Notes under the pieces: model-generated
Seen by the model: only the letters and a program-made list of their open reading frames with translations
What the model was told of the DNA's origin: nothing
Databases searched by the model: none
Assembly (NCBI GenBank): GCA_963708905.1
Contig: CAVPUV010000081.1
Location: 62,001-126,000 of the forward strand
From: SHZL01 sp963708905
GTDB lineage: Bacteria > Pseudomonadota > Gammaproteobacteria > Xanthomonadales > SZUA-36
Length of the DNA stretch: 64,000 nt
Direction of reading: 5' to 3'
Position numbers and translations under genes: made by a program
Shown: piece after piece, positions 8,934 through 17,585 of the stretch
Numbering within the stretch: position 1 is the stretch's first letter
Layout: each line of letters begins with the position of its first letter

Positions 8934-9512
8934 TCATCCCTGTGACAAGTAGGGCACGGCCCCTGCCCCGAACAGCCAGCTGTGCATGTACATGAACAAG
9001 GCAAAAAACCCGGTTCCGGCCAGTATCAGACGCAGGTTAGCCATCATCGAAGCCGGCGCGGGTCTGGTCCACGCGCCATCGCGGCGGTTGATCAGGAATA
9101 TCTCCAACAGGGCCCACACGGAAAATCCGGCGAACAGCACCACGGAGCGCGCCTCGCCACTGGAGAACAGATGACCCAGCCCCCACAGCAATGCACCGGT
9201 CAATTGCGGGTGCCGGAGCAAGCGGCTGAAGCTGTTTTCCATATAGGGGGCAAAAAACAGGATGAAAGCAAAATAGCACAATACGATGGTTACGCAGGCG
9301 CCCCAGCCCGGGGGTTCAAACACAGGTTGTACGGAGGCGGCTTTCCAGCCGTAGATGATAAGTAGCAGTGCGCCAATGGCTATAAGGCCGAAAACGCCTT
9401 TGTACACCGGCAGACCGAATCGCTGCACCAGGCCGGAGCGGAAGTCCACCGCCACTGCGGGAATGAAGTGAATCAGACTCCAGGTGACGATACCAAGAAT
9501 GAGCAGACTCAT
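8934..9512 (-). CDS. NnrU family membrane protein
   Basis: A 192-residue integral membrane protein with five to six hydrophobic segments. The region HPQLTGALLWGLGHLFSSGEARSVVLFAGF matches the conserved NnrU pattern (R-H-P-x3-G-x2-L-W-x3-H-L-x-N/S-G). NnrU was named for a nitric-oxide-reductase-linked locus; in zeta-carotene isomerase (Z-ISO) of plants the same fold carries haem. No denitrification genes are present here, so the local role is unknown. It follows a short gap after the DUF819 gene in the same direction. Confidence 0.85.
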   Translation of the reverse strand: MSLLILGIVTWSLIHFIPAVAVDFRSGLVQRFGLPVYKGVFGLIAIGALLLIIYGWKAASVQPVFEPPGWGACVTIVLCYFAFILFFAPYMENSFSRLLRHPQLTGALLWGLGHLFSSGEARSVVLFAGFSVWALLEIFLINRRDGAWTRPAPASMMANLRLILAGTGFFALFMYMHSWLFGAGAVPYLSQG

Positions 9513-9581
9513 TGCTATTCTCCTTATCGGGCCACCCCGTCAATTTACTCCAAAAAATCGTTTTGAACCAGCGGGAGGGGG

Positions 9582-10814
9582 TCATCCGCCCAGAATCTGC
9601 CCCAGCCTGCCGGTGAGTATGGCCAGGTAATTTCCCAGCGCGTAGCCAATCATTGCCATCAGGATGGACGCTGGCACCAGGGATTCGCGATGGTGTGCTG
9701 CAACAATGGGAGCTGAGGCCGCGCCGCCAATGTTGGCTGCTGAGGCGATGGCGGCGGTATGCAGGTCGACGCGGAATAGCCAGGCGCCCAGCAGAACGAA
9801 GGCACCATGGATAAATATCCACACATAGGCCATGACCACGAAGGCGCCGACCGTTTCCATATGGGCATGGCTGAGATCCATGGTCGCGCCGATGCGCGCC
9901 ACGTAGACATAGATGATGGCCATTGCTATGGGATGGGCGGAAGGTAAACGACGCGCGGGTGTGGCCGACGCCAGCAAAGCAAACGTGGTCACCAGCAGGA
10001 TCAGCCAGGTGCTGGCGCTGATCACGGTAGCACCATCGAATGCCACCGGTGGCAGCACGGTGGAAAGTTCCTTGGAGATCCAGGTCGTTCCAACCGCCAG
10101 CAAAGCCAGCGCCAGCAATTGGGTCATGCGTGGAGCGGTTTCGTGTTGTTCAAACCCCTCCGCCGCCTGATCCATCAGCGCCAGCCGGTCAGGTGGCACT
10201 TTCATCCAGCGATTGAATCGCGCGGCGAACGCCTTGCAGCCCAACAGGATGGGCAGCCAGACCAGGTAAACCAGTTGGTCCGCTGCGGCCGCCATGGTCA
10301 AATGGCCGGCTTCACCTTCGAGGGCTGCGTGGGCGGCTGTCATATTTCCGGTGCCACCGATCCAGCTGCCGGCCAGGCTACCGAACGCTTTCCAGCTGTC
10401 TTGGGGCAAAGGAAAGTGCACAGGAAAACTTTCCGGGGTGGAAATGTATTGCCCCAGCAGATAAGCCAGAACGCCGCCGGCAACCACGCCAACGCTGCCC
10501 AGCATCATAACAAACACACCTTTGCCCATGATGCGCAAGGCACCCATCACATCCACCTTGATCAACATCAGGACGATAAAAAAGGGCAGGCCATAATCGC
10601 GCAGGAAATCGTAAGCCGCGTTGTCGAAGGGAATCAATCCAAAGTTGGATAGCAGTACGGGCGTGGCATAGATAAAAATCAGCGGTGGCAGGAAATTGAA
10701 GATTTTCCATCGACTCTTTTTTTCCAGCCAGAACCAGAAACTGACTACGCCGATCAGCACCGTCATGACGCCGGCAGGCGAGGAAATCAGGGCTTCATTT
10801 GCCGGGTCAATCAT
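9582..10814 (-). CDS. DUF819 family membrane protein
   Basis: A 410-residue protein with about ten to twelve membrane helices. GSWIGGTGNMTAAHAAL and the late AANIGGAASAPIVAAHH motif are hallmarks of DUF819 (YjcL-like) proteins, which resemble sodium-coupled transporters in having two inverted half-repeats, each with a glycine-rich broken helix. Substrate is unknown. The start ATG overlaps the last 8 nt of the BtuF-like gene, so it is probably in the ampE-btuF transcript. Confidence 0.85.
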   Translation of the reverse strand: MIDPANEALISSPAGVMTVLIGVVSFWFWLEKKSRWKIFNFLPPLIFIYATPVLLSNFGLIPFDNAAYDFLRDYGLPFFIVLMLIKVDVMGALRIMGKGVFVMMLGSVGVVAGGVLAYLLGQYISTPESFPVHFPLPQDSWKAFGSLAGSWIGGTGNMTAAHAALEGEAGHLTMAAAADQLVYLVWLPILLGCKAFAARFNRWMKVPPDRLALMDQAAEGFEQHETAPRMTQLLALALLAVGTTWISKELSTVLPPVAFDGATVISASTWLILLVTTFALLASATPARRLPSAHPIAMAIIYVYVARIGATMDLSHAHMETVGAFVVMAYVWIFIHGAFVLLGAWLFRVDLHTAAIASAANIGGAASAPIVAAHHRESLVPASILMAMIGYALGNYLAILTGRLGQILGG

Positions 10815-11745
10815 GAGTGACCTGATTCCTTACCTGGTTCAATAGCCTGCAGGCTGTGGCCACAGCATCCAGCATACGTGGGGTAGCGCGGCTGATTTCA
10901 TCGGCCGGCAGCAGAAACAGTGCTCCCGTGTCAACGGCCCGCATGCGTGGCCAGTCGCGCCAGTAGGCCAGAGGATCGTCCTGCATGGGTGTTGCAGGCG
11001 CCAACACGACTTGTGGATCGGCTGCGATGACGGCTTCGTAGCTGACCTGTGGGGCGAGCCCGCTTTCATGCTGGAATATATTGACGCCTCCACATAGCTC
11101 CAGGCTGCCAGAGATCAGGTGCTGACCATTGATGGTGTAAAGGGGGTTGCCTGCGACCTGGTAGAAATAACTCACTGGCGCCAGCCCGGCATATCGGCTT
11201 GACAGCGCTTCCAGCTGGCGCCGGGCTTGCTGCGCTGCCAGGTGCGCGGATGCCACGTTGCCGGTGGCTTGTCCCAGCCATTCCAAGGTCGCGGCGATTT
11301 GCTCGGGGTGGCGGATTTCAATAGTCCAGACTGGCATGCCCAGTGATTGCAGGCGCGCGATGGCTGGCTGCGGATTGCCACTCTGCCAGGCGATCACGAG
11401 GTCCGGTTTGAAGGTGAGAATACGTTCCAGGTCCAGCCTGAAGGCATCGCCAATGCGTGGTATGGCAGCCGCCGCAGCGGGATATTCGCTGTATTCGACC
11501 GTGGCGATCACCTGCTCCCCTGCGCCCGCCGCGAAGACCAGTTCCGTCAGGTGGGGTGCAAGTGTGATCAAAGTTTTGGCCGGTCGCGGCAGAATCAATG
11601 TGGAACCATCCGCTTGCGGCAGTTCCACTGCAGCCCACAATGACAGGCTGAACCATGTCAATGCGAAGCCGATGAGGCAGTTGTGGCCCGGGTGGCCTGA
11701 GGCAATCAACAACGGTTTGGCGCCGATCCGGTTGATGCCATGCAC
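10807..11745 (-). CDS. Periplasmic cobalamin-binding protein, BtuF-like
   Basis: A type III ABC substrate-binding protein. After a hydrophobic export segment (FALTWFSLSLWA) come RPAKTLITLAPHLTELVFAAGA, IPRIGDAFRLDLERILTFKPDLVIAWQSGN and a late LCGGVNIF, the order seen in BtuF, which delivers vitamin B12 to BtuCD. No btuC or btuD is in the window. The start is uncertain: I use GTG at 11745, which gives 312 residues and clears ampE by 14 nt; an in-frame ATG at 11826 would overlap ampE by 67 nt, and a TTG at 11709 is also possible. None has a good ribosome binding site. Haem or siderophore binding cannot be excluded. Confidence 0.8.
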   Translation of the reverse strand: MHGINRIGAKPLLIASGHPGHNCLIGFALTWFSLSLWAAVELPQADGSTLILPRPAKTLITLAPHLTELVFAAGAGEQVIATVEYSEYPAAAAAIPRIGDAFRLDLERILTFKPDLVIAWQSGNPQPAIARLQSLGMPVWTIEIRHPEQIAATLEWLGQATGNVASAHLAAQQARRQLEALSSRYAGLAPVSYFYQVAGNPLYTINGQHLISGSLELCGGVNIFQHESGLAPQVSYEAVIAADPQVVLAPATPMQDDPLAYWRDWPRMRAVDTGALFLLPADEISRATPRMLDAVATACRLLNQVRNQVTHD

Positions 11746-11759
11746 CGACAGCAACCGGG

Positions 11760-12641
11760 TCAGGTGATGACGTTGATGAGCAGCAGCAGCGCCAGCGCGG
11801 TCATCCACACGCCCAGTACACGCCATACCAGGTCCATCGATTGTTTCAGCGTGGCGAGCGGGCCGTCGAGTTGGTCCGCATAACCGTCTTGTGCGGCATG
11901 GCCGCTGAGTACGATCTGGCGCGCGCTGGCCAGCAGAAAACCATTACTGCCTTCGAACAAGCCATGCCCCTGTTCGTCGTGATACCGCCGCCAGGCGATG
12001 AACACCGAATCAAAATCCGTGGCAATCGCCAGTGACAGGGTCATCAGCTGTGCCGCCGGCCAGTCAAGCACCTGACGTGTACGCATGATGAGTTGCTTCT
12101 GTGCGGATGTCAGGCTGGTTTTTTCACAGGCCAGCCAATCGACCATCCGGTACAGGAATGCGCCAATAATGCCGAGCACGGCAAACCAGAAAATGACACC
12201 GAACCAACGGTGCAGGGATTCACTGAAGACGGCTTCGACCATTTTTGCCCGGCAGGTTTCCGGGTCGTCAGGCACACCACCGCGCAATAATTCACAGAGC
12301 GCTGCTTCCCGGTTGTTTTCATCGGTTGTTCTGATGATATCCGCAACCTGGGTATCGATGTCCCTGAGGCCAAAGGTGTACACCAGGACCGCCGTGGCGA
12401 GCAGGAAAATGCCAAGGTGACCAAAACCAGTGAATACGAGCTGGATGATCAGGCCCGACGCAAGCAGTGGCAAGAATAAAATAATGAGGAAGCCGGTCAG
12501 ATTACTCCAGCCGGGTAATTTCCCGAAAACATCATCGGCAAGCCGGGTCCAGCCTGCAAGCCACTGGTGCTTGCGCACCTGACTCAGTTCGCGAACGAAG
12601 TGACACAGTGCAAAAGCTAGGAGTATGGCAATGACGGTCAT
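11760..12641 (-). CDS. ampE: AmpE-like inner membrane protein
   Basis: A 293-residue membrane protein of the AmpE/CobD-CbiB superfamily. Hydrophobic segments occur near the N terminus, around 50-90, 140-165 and at the C terminus; the RTRQVLDWPAAQLMTLSLAIATDF block matches AmpE's V-L-D-W-x-P-x-R-L signature. AmpE is linked to beta-lactamase induction with AmpD, which is not adjacent here. Because AmpE is related to the cobalamin enzyme CobD and sits next to a BtuF-like gene, a B12-related role is an alternative, but the sequence is closer to AmpE. Confidence 0.75.
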   Translation of the reverse strand: MTVIAILLAFALCHFVRELSQVRKHQWLAGWTRLADDVFGKLPGWSNLTGFLIILFLPLLASGLIIQLVFTGFGHLGIFLLATAVLVYTFGLRDIDTQVADIIRTTDENNREAALCELLRGGVPDDPETCRAKMVEAVFSESLHRWFGVIFWFAVLGIIGAFLYRMVDWLACEKTSLTSAQKQLIMRTRQVLDWPAAQLMTLSLAIATDFDSVFIAWRRYHDEQGHGLFEGSNGFLLASARQIVLSGHAAQDGYADQLDGPLATLKQSMDLVWRVLGVWMTALALLLLINVIT

Positions 12642-12732
12642 CCGTGTGTTCTGTCCCTGTTGCAGTCCGGGTGAAAACAGAATGCACTGATTCTAACAGA
12701 GGCGGCGAATGGATGGTGGAGTCAAAAGCAGA

Positions 12733-13731
12733 TCAATTTCTGCCGCGCGCCAGCCGGGTAAGCTGATCGAGGTCACCGCCACCTTGTTGCCGGTACCAGT
12801 CCGCCAGCAGACGGAAGGCAATGGATACGGGTGCGGACAGCAGCACACTGTGGTCGCGCACGGCCGTGGTAAGTTCTTCTGCGGAAAACCAGCGCAATTC
12901 CTCCAGTTCTTCCGAAGGCATGCAATTCCGGCTTTCCGCTTCGGCATAGAAACCGCACATCGAGGACGCCGGAAATGGCCACGGCTGTGACGAGATATAG
13001 CGGATTTCCTTGAGCCGCACCCGGGCTTCTTCGAATACCTCGCGCACCACTGCATCTTCCAGGCTTTCACCGGGTTCTACAAATCCCGCCAGCGTGGAAA
13101 ACCGCTTGGGAGGCCAGTTTGAGTTACGGCCAAGCAGGCAGGCATTTTCGTGTGTAACCAAAACGATGATTGCGGGATCGATGCGTGGAAAAGACTGCCG
13201 GGCACATTCCTCGTTGCTGCAAACCAGTTTGTGGCCGGCGGACTGCAATCGGTTGGGATGGCCGCACACACCGCAGAATCCGTGGCGATGTTGCCAATAG
13301 TGCAGCGCCTTTGCGTAGGCCAAAACACCGGCGTGCTTTGCATCCATGTCCACTGCAGCGCGGCGCAGATCGAGGAATTTGGCTTCGGGGTGAGATTCCA
13401 GCAAAGCCTCACGTTGGCGGTCATTGATGGAAACAGCGAAGAAATACCGCTTGCCATCCGTTCCCAGCAGGGTAGGAGGCTGGATGCTGTCCAGATTATC
13501 CAGTTCTCCATTCTTCAGGTAGACCGCAAGCTGTCCCTGGCCGCGTATTTCGATCAAACTGCGACTGCGCCACATCGGCACGAAACGGGCGGCAGAAGAA
13601 TTCAGCGCCCTTGTAACCCATTCCATATCATCGCGGTACTCGGCCAGACGATCCAGCCGGACGGAGGTGAATCGATTGCGGGTTGAGCGCGTTATCTGGT
13701 CAATGCTGACACTGAAATCCAGCTGCGACAC
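12733..13731 (-). CDS. nudC: NAD(+)/NADH diphosphatase NudC
   Basis: A 332-residue NUDIX hydrolase that cleaves NADH and removes NAD caps from RNA. The zinc ribbon is C153-x2-C156 and C171-x4-C176; the NUDIX box is GFVEPGESLEDAVVREVFEEA, and the NudC-specific SQPWPFP motif follows it. Length is above the E. coli protein (257) because of a longer N-terminal domain, common in other proteobacteria. It is 16 nt downstream of erpA on the same strand. Confidence 0.95.
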   Translation of the reverse strand: MSQLDFSVSIDQITRSTRNRFTSVRLDRLAEYRDDMEWVTRALNSSAARFVPMWRSRSLIEIRGQGQLAVYLKNGELDNLDSIQPPTLLGTDGKRYFFAVSINDRQREALLESHPEAKFLDLRRAAVDMDAKHAGVLAYAKALHYWQHRHGFCGVCGHPNRLQSAGHKLVCSNEECARQSFPRIDPAIIVLVTHENACLLGRNSNWPPKRFSTLAGFVEPGESLEDAVVREVFEEARVRLKEIRYISSQPWPFPASSMCGFYAEAESRNCMPSEELEELRWFSAEELTTAVRDHSVLLSAPVSIAFRLLADWYRQQGGGDLDQLTRLARGRN

Positions 13732-13746
13732 GGTTTTAACCCGGGG

Positions 13747-14100
13747 TTAAACGGAAAATGAAGAGCCACAGCCACAGGTGGTCGCAGCATTGGGGTTGCG
13801 GATCACGAACTGAGCGCCTTGCAGGCTTTCGGAATAATCAACCTGTGCGCCCATCAAGTATTGGAAACTGAGTGGATCCACCAGTAGCGTCACGCCGTCA
13901 TTAGCCACGGCGATATCGTCCTCGGCCTGCTCTTCGTCAAACGAAAAGCCATACTGGAATCCGGAACAACCACCGCCGCTGATATAAACACGCAATTTCA
14001 GCTCTGGATTACGCTCCTCCAGGATGAGCTCCTGGACTTTGCGGGCGGCGGCGTCGGTGAAAACGATTCCGTGCGGGATGGCGCTGGTCAAGTTGTCCAT
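13747..14100 (-). CDS. erpA: Iron-sulfur cluster insertion protein ErpA
   Basis: A 117-residue A-type carrier. The three cluster-binding cysteines are C45 (in YISGGGCSGFQYGF), C109 and C111 (in ATTCGCGSSFSV). ErpA delivers 4Fe-4S clusters to apo-proteins, notably in isoprenoid synthesis. The extra residues before the core (MDNLTSAIPHGIVFTDAA) fit ErpA better than IscA. It lies between the DUF6776-type gene and nudC, all on the minus strand. Confidence 0.95.
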   Translation of the reverse strand: MDNLTSAIPHGIVFTDAAARKVQELILEERNPELKLRVYISGGGCSGFQYGFSFDEEQAEDDIAVANDGVTLLVDPLSFQYLMGAQVDYSESLQGAQFVIRNPNAATTCGCGSSFSV

Positions 14101-14178
14101 AGTACTTCAACACTAAAGCTTCATTGGGTTCAACACAATATGGTGCTTTGCCTGCCAAATGCAACTATCTTCCCGTGT

Positions 14179-14982
14179 TCAGTTTGGCGTCGACTCAGGC
14201 AGTTCCTTCTCCAGTTCCCCCGCCTGGTTGCTTGCGGATGTCTCTGTGGCCGGTCCCGCGATTGCCGTCAGCTCTTTCCAGTCAAAGCTTCGCCTCACCG
14301 GTTTGCTTTGACCGCTGACCTCCAAAGAGACCAGCAGATGGGAGGGCTCAAATCGCTCAGGCAGCGCCAGGTAGCCATCCAGTTGCTGGAAGTATTTGAA
14401 GCGAAATGCGGGTTCGGGCTGACTGCCATCCGTGATCTGGGACCAGGGCAGACTCAGCGGCCGGTCTTCCAGGGTGCCCTCAAGGTCGAAGCGAACGTTG
14501 CCGCTGATGATCGCGGAGCGGCGCAGATTCTGGGTCAACGTCAGAACAAAACGGAAAACAAGGCCGGATCCGGTTGGGCTCAGTTCAAGGTGATAGATCG
14601 CCAAACCGGATTGCGTGCCGCTGGTTCCCGCCAGGCGTTGGAAAAAATCCAGCTCGGTCTGCAGGCGGTTCAGTTCCGCATGACGGTTACTCTCATCTTC
14701 GCGCAAGATCTGGTTAGCCTGGCGCATCACCCTGGCTTCCTGTTCGGCAACCTGCTGCCTGACCTTACTCGCCTCGAGGCGTGATGTCAGGGAACGAATC
14801 TCGGCTTGCTGCGTTTTGATGCGGGTTTTCGCCGCTGACAATTCAGGCGTTGCCCTGGATAGAGTCAGAACGTGTGCGGCGTATATCAAGCCGATGACGG
14901 CCAGTATTGCCGCGATGGCGAGCAAGGTCTGCGGCCGGTGGTGTTTGCACCAGGACATCAAAGGAGTCTGCGCGTGTCTCAT
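14179..14982 (-). CDS. Membrane-anchored coiled-coil protein, DUF6776-like
   Basis: A 267-residue protein with one N-terminal membrane helix (about 18-40), a coiled coil (about 45-110, rich in Q, E, R and A) and a C-terminal beta-rich domain (LAIYHLELSPTGSG ... LTLTQNLRRSAIISGNVRF). Position just before erpA and this architecture match DUF6776 proteins of Xanthomonadales and relatives, whose genes often lie beside a bactofilin and erpA; no bactofilin is present here. The domain probably faces the periplasm. Function unknown. Confidence 0.7.
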   Translation of the reverse strand: MRHAQTPLMSWCKHHRPQTLLAIAAILAVIGLIYAAHVLTLSRATPELSAAKTRIKTQQAEIRSLTSRLEASKVRQQVAEQEARVMRQANQILREDESNRHAELNRLQTELDFFQRLAGTSGTQSGLAIYHLELSPTGSGLVFRFVLTLTQNLRRSAIISGNVRFDLEGTLEDRPLSLPWSQITDGSQPEPAFRFKYFQQLDGYLALPERFEPSHLLVSLEVSGQSKPVRRSFDWKELTAIAGPATETSASNQAGELEKELPESTPN

Positions 14983-14997
14983 CAGGACTCTCCATTG

Positions 14998-15021
14998 ACA
15001 AAAAAGCGGCCGAAGCCGCTT
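14998..15021 (-). terminator. Intrinsic terminator with UUCG tetraloop
   Basis: On the minus strand AAGCGGC (15021-15015), TTCG loop, GCCGCTT (15010-15004) and a T-run. This is a classic C(UUCG)G-type terminator. It lies about 175 nt downstream of the flippase-like gene and immediately upstream of the DUF6776-like gene, so it probably ends the operon that starts at 18355. Confidence 0.75.
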
Positions 15022-15196
15022 ATTACCTGCACTTTCTTACCTTCGTTTTAGTTTATTGTTGTAATGCCTGGCAAGACCCCAGTAACTGGATGCAGTTTAT
15101 ACATCCTTACAGCAGACTTCGTCAAGCACGGCTGCAGGCCCGGCTGATCCTGGTGGTGGTAAAACCTTTTTAACGCTAGTGATATCCCGGCAAGCG

Positions 15197-16186
15197 TTAA
15201 AGATCGGCCTGCCTTCTGGAGCGGGCACGCACAGCTTCCACCGCGAGGGTCACCCATCCGCATCCGATGAAGGGAATCAGGTAAGCCGCATGTTGGAGCA
15301 CGGCCGCACTCAGAGCTGTTTCGGTGTCCAACCCCGCCAGGCTATATGCCAGCACTGCACTTCCTTCATAGACGCCCAGGTTCGCCGGGGTCACGCTGAC
15401 CATGGTCGAGAGTGTCACGACGGTGAGGCAAAGGAGGACGCCCCACACCGGAACATCGAGCCCCAGTGCCATGAGGACGGCCCAGATGGCCAGGCCCTCG
15501 AGGATCTTCTGGATCAGCCCCAGGCCCAGAACGACCGCGAGCCCGGCCGGGCGCCGCATGGTCTCCATCTGACGGGCTACTTCCATGAGGAAAAGGAGGG
15601 TGGCGGCCTGTGCTCCCCGCCGCTTGCCAGCCCATCGCTCCAGGACGTGTGCACGGTGGGCCACGATAAGCAGGACGAGGAAGAGCGCCGGCACGCCCAG
15701 CAGAAGGACCAGGCTCGCGGTACGGAGCGGGGTGGAGAGCGGTACCAGCGCCACCACCGCCCCCAGCATGACCAGCTTGGACACACCCTCGCTGAGCTGA
15801 TCCAATGCCTTGGCGGAGACCGCGGCGGCGTACCCCGTTCCCCCTTTGGTGGCCACCAAATGTATCCCCGCCGCGTGGCCGGCGAATATGGGGCCGGTGT
15901 GGGCCACGGATGCAGCGACAAAAATGATACGGAGCATCACGGGGTAGGCTATCCGGTTTTCCGCTGGCAGGAAGAGGACCCACTGCCACGCGAGCACGGG
16001 AAGGATCGTGAAGTTGACCACAAGGGCTGCGATGATCCATAACGGAGCAGCTTCCGCGATGGTCCTCCAGGCTTGGTTCCAGTCGATGCCGCGCGCCGAC
16101 AGCAACACCATGGCAGTAAGGACTAGCCAGGCTACCAGCCAGGGCCACCACCGCCCCGCGGTGGCCGGCTGTCGGTTCATATTCAT
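15197..16186 (-). CDS. Flippase-like membrane protein (LPG synthase TM region type)
   Basis: A 329-residue protein with about eight membrane helices. It has the features of the UPF0104/COG0392 family related to the membrane half of lysylphosphatidylglycerol synthase: GPIFAGHAAGIHLVATKGGT, and the late VSVTPANLGVYEGSAVLAY, the conserved P-x-N-x-G-x-x-E motif. The catalytic aminoacyl-transfer domain is absent, so a lipid-flipping or glycosyl-carrier role is more likely. The start ATG at 16186 overlaps the cysQ stop (ATGA). By eye its codons are more GC-rich than those of neighbours, which may mean later acquisition, but I did not compute this. Confidence 0.8.
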   Translation of the reverse strand: MNMNRQPATAGRWWPWLVAWLVLTAMVLLSARGIDWNQAWRTIAEAAPLWIIAALVVNFTILPVLAWQWVLFLPAENRIAYPVMLRIIFVAASVAHTGPIFAGHAAGIHLVATKGGTGYAAAVSAKALDQLSEGVSKLVMLGAVVALVPLSTPLRTASLVLLLGVPALFLVLLIVAHRAHVLERWAGKRRGAQAATLLFLMEVARQMETMRRPAGLAVVLGLGLIQKILEGLAIWAVLMALGLDVPVWGVLLCLTVVTLSTMVSVTPANLGVYEGSAVLAYSLAGLDTETALSAAVLQHAAYLIPFIGCGWVTLAVEAVRARSRRQADL

Positions 16187-17019
16187 GGGAGGAGCGATGG
16201 TTGTTGGTGCGGGTAATCGGAAAACAGGGCCAGCCAGTTGCGCCCGGGGTCGGCGATCACGAGGAACTCCGGATTCAGCAGGGAGGCCTTGCAGTTGTAA
16301 CGCAGCGCTTGTCCGTCCAGGGTGACGACTTGACCCCCCGCGGCGGTGACCACGGCATGCGCTGCTGCGGTGTCCCATTCTGAAGTAGGCCCAAGGCGCG
16401 GATAGAAATCCGCCTTTCCCTCCGCCACCAGGCAGAACTTCAGCGAACTGCCCATGCTGACCAGTTCATAGGAACCGAGCGCCGCCAGGTGTTGCTCCAG
16501 CCTGGGATTGGCATGCGAACGGCTGCCGACCACCACCACCGGCTCGGGGCATGGCCTGCGCACCGAAATGGCCTGAGCGTGGCCATATTGGTCCACGCGC
16601 ATGGCCCCGGCGCCTGTCATTCCCCAATACGTCCTGCCGCTCACGGGCACATGTACGACACCCAAGACGGGCTCGTGATCACGCACCAGAGCTATATTTA
16701 CCGTGAATTCGCCATTGCGCTTGATGAATTCTTTGGTGCCATCCAGTGGATCGACCAGCCAGTACTCACTCCAGTCCGCACGGCTGGCATAATCGAGTGC
16801 CGCAGATTCCTCTGACAAAAACGGGATGCCCGGGGTCAGCGCCAGCAGGGCGTCACGGATCAGACAGTGGCTGGCGAGATCAGCCTGGGTCAATGGTGAG
16901 GCATCGTCCTTCTGCACCACCTCGAAATCCTGGTGGTAAATGCGATTGATCGCAGCGCCAGCCCGTCGGCTGATGGCAATGATGTCATCGATCAGGGATT
17001 CGGTTTTACCGGTTTTCAA
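16183..17019 (-). CDS. cysQ: 3'(2'),5'-bisphosphate nucleotidase CysQ
   Basis: A 278-residue member of the inositol monophosphatase superfamily. Metal-site motifs are PFLSEES, WLVDPLDGTKEFIKRNGEFTVNIAL and the C-terminal PTSEWDTAAAHAV; the DGTKEF/NGEFTVN pairing is typical of CysQ, which hydrolyses 3'-phosphoadenosine 5'-phosphate left over from sulfate assimilation. The start is TTG at 17019, which overlaps the nudE stop (TTGA) with GGAG 8 nt upstream; an upstream in-frame ATG would lie inside nudE. Co-translated with nudE and the flippase-like gene. Confidence 0.93.
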   Translation of the reverse strand: MKTGKTESLIDDIIAISRRAGAAINRIYHQDFEVVQKDDASPLTQADLASHCLIRDALLALTPGIPFLSEESAALDYASRADWSEYWLVDPLDGTKEFIKRNGEFTVNIALVRDHEPVLGVVHVPVSGRTYWGMTGAGAMRVDQYGHAQAISVRRPCPEPVVVVGSRSHANPRLEQHLAALGSYELVSMGSSLKFCLVAEGKADFYPRLGPTSEWDTAAAHAVVTAAGGQVVTLDGQALRYNCKASLLNPEFLVIADPGRNWLALFSDYPHQQPSLLP

Positions 17020-17585
17020 GAGGATTTCTCCGCCGCCAGGTAATCGCGCGCAATATACAGAGCGGCAATGGAGCGGCCTTCGGTACAATCTTCACGCGCG
17101 GTGATCGTCAGCAGGTCGGCGATAGGCCAGGGCACCACTTCGAGTTCTTCAGGTTCATCTCCGGGCAGTTTCTCCGGATACAAGTCGCGCGCCAGCACTA
17201 CCCGTGTTACATGAGTCATGTAGCCGGGAGCCAGACTGAGCCGGGTCAGCTCTATCAGGTCTCTGGCGCCGAAGCCAACCTCCTCTTTCAGTTCCCGCTG
17301 TGCGCCTTCCAGCACACTTTCCCCGGGCTCCAAACGGCCTTTGGGCAAGCCGATTTCATAATGGTGCAAACCGGCGGCGTATTCGCGCACCAGTAAAACG
17401 GTTTTATCATCCAACATCGGCACGATGATGACGGCGCCCAGACCGCGCGACTTCATGCGTTCGTAGGTGCGTTTTACGCCGTTGGAAAACTCCAGGTCCA
17501 GTTGCTCGACTTCGAATATCTTGCTGGGATCGCGCAATCGGCGTTCAAGGACACGGGGTAGAGCGTGGCGGGTTTTATCGATCAT
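17016..17585 (-). CDS. nudE: ADP compounds hydrolase NudE
   Basis: A 189-residue NUDIX enzyme. The NUDIX box GRLEPGESVLEGAQRELKEEVGF is intact, preceded by EIGLPK and followed by LSLAPGYMTH, a NudE pattern. NudE hydrolyses ADP-ribose, Ap3A and NADH. The start ATG overlaps the preceding gene's stop by 4 nt (ATGA, 17582-17585), and its own stop overlaps cysQ. Linkage of nudE with cysQ is conserved in many gammaproteobacteria. Confidence 0.93.
   Translation of the reverse strand: MIDKTRHALPRVLERRLRDPSKIFEVEQLDLEFSNGVKRTYERMKSRGLGAVIIVPMLDDKTVLLVREYAAGLHHYEIGLPKGRLEPGESVLEGAQRELKEEVGFGARDLIELTRLSLAPGYMTHVTRVVLARDLYPEKLPGDEPEELEVVPWPIADLLTITAREDCTEGRSIAALYIARDYLAAEKSS

Noticed and set aside
11746..11826. 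N-terminal extension of the BtuF-like protein (MACTGRVDDRAGAA...)
   Set aside because: It is read from ampE coding sequence in another frame and is low-complexity; the signal sequence lies downstream of it.
15024..15190. Possible tRNA or small RNA in the gap before the flippase-like gene
   Set aside because: No cloverleaf, no GTTCRANYC-type T-loop, and no promoter/terminator pair framing it.
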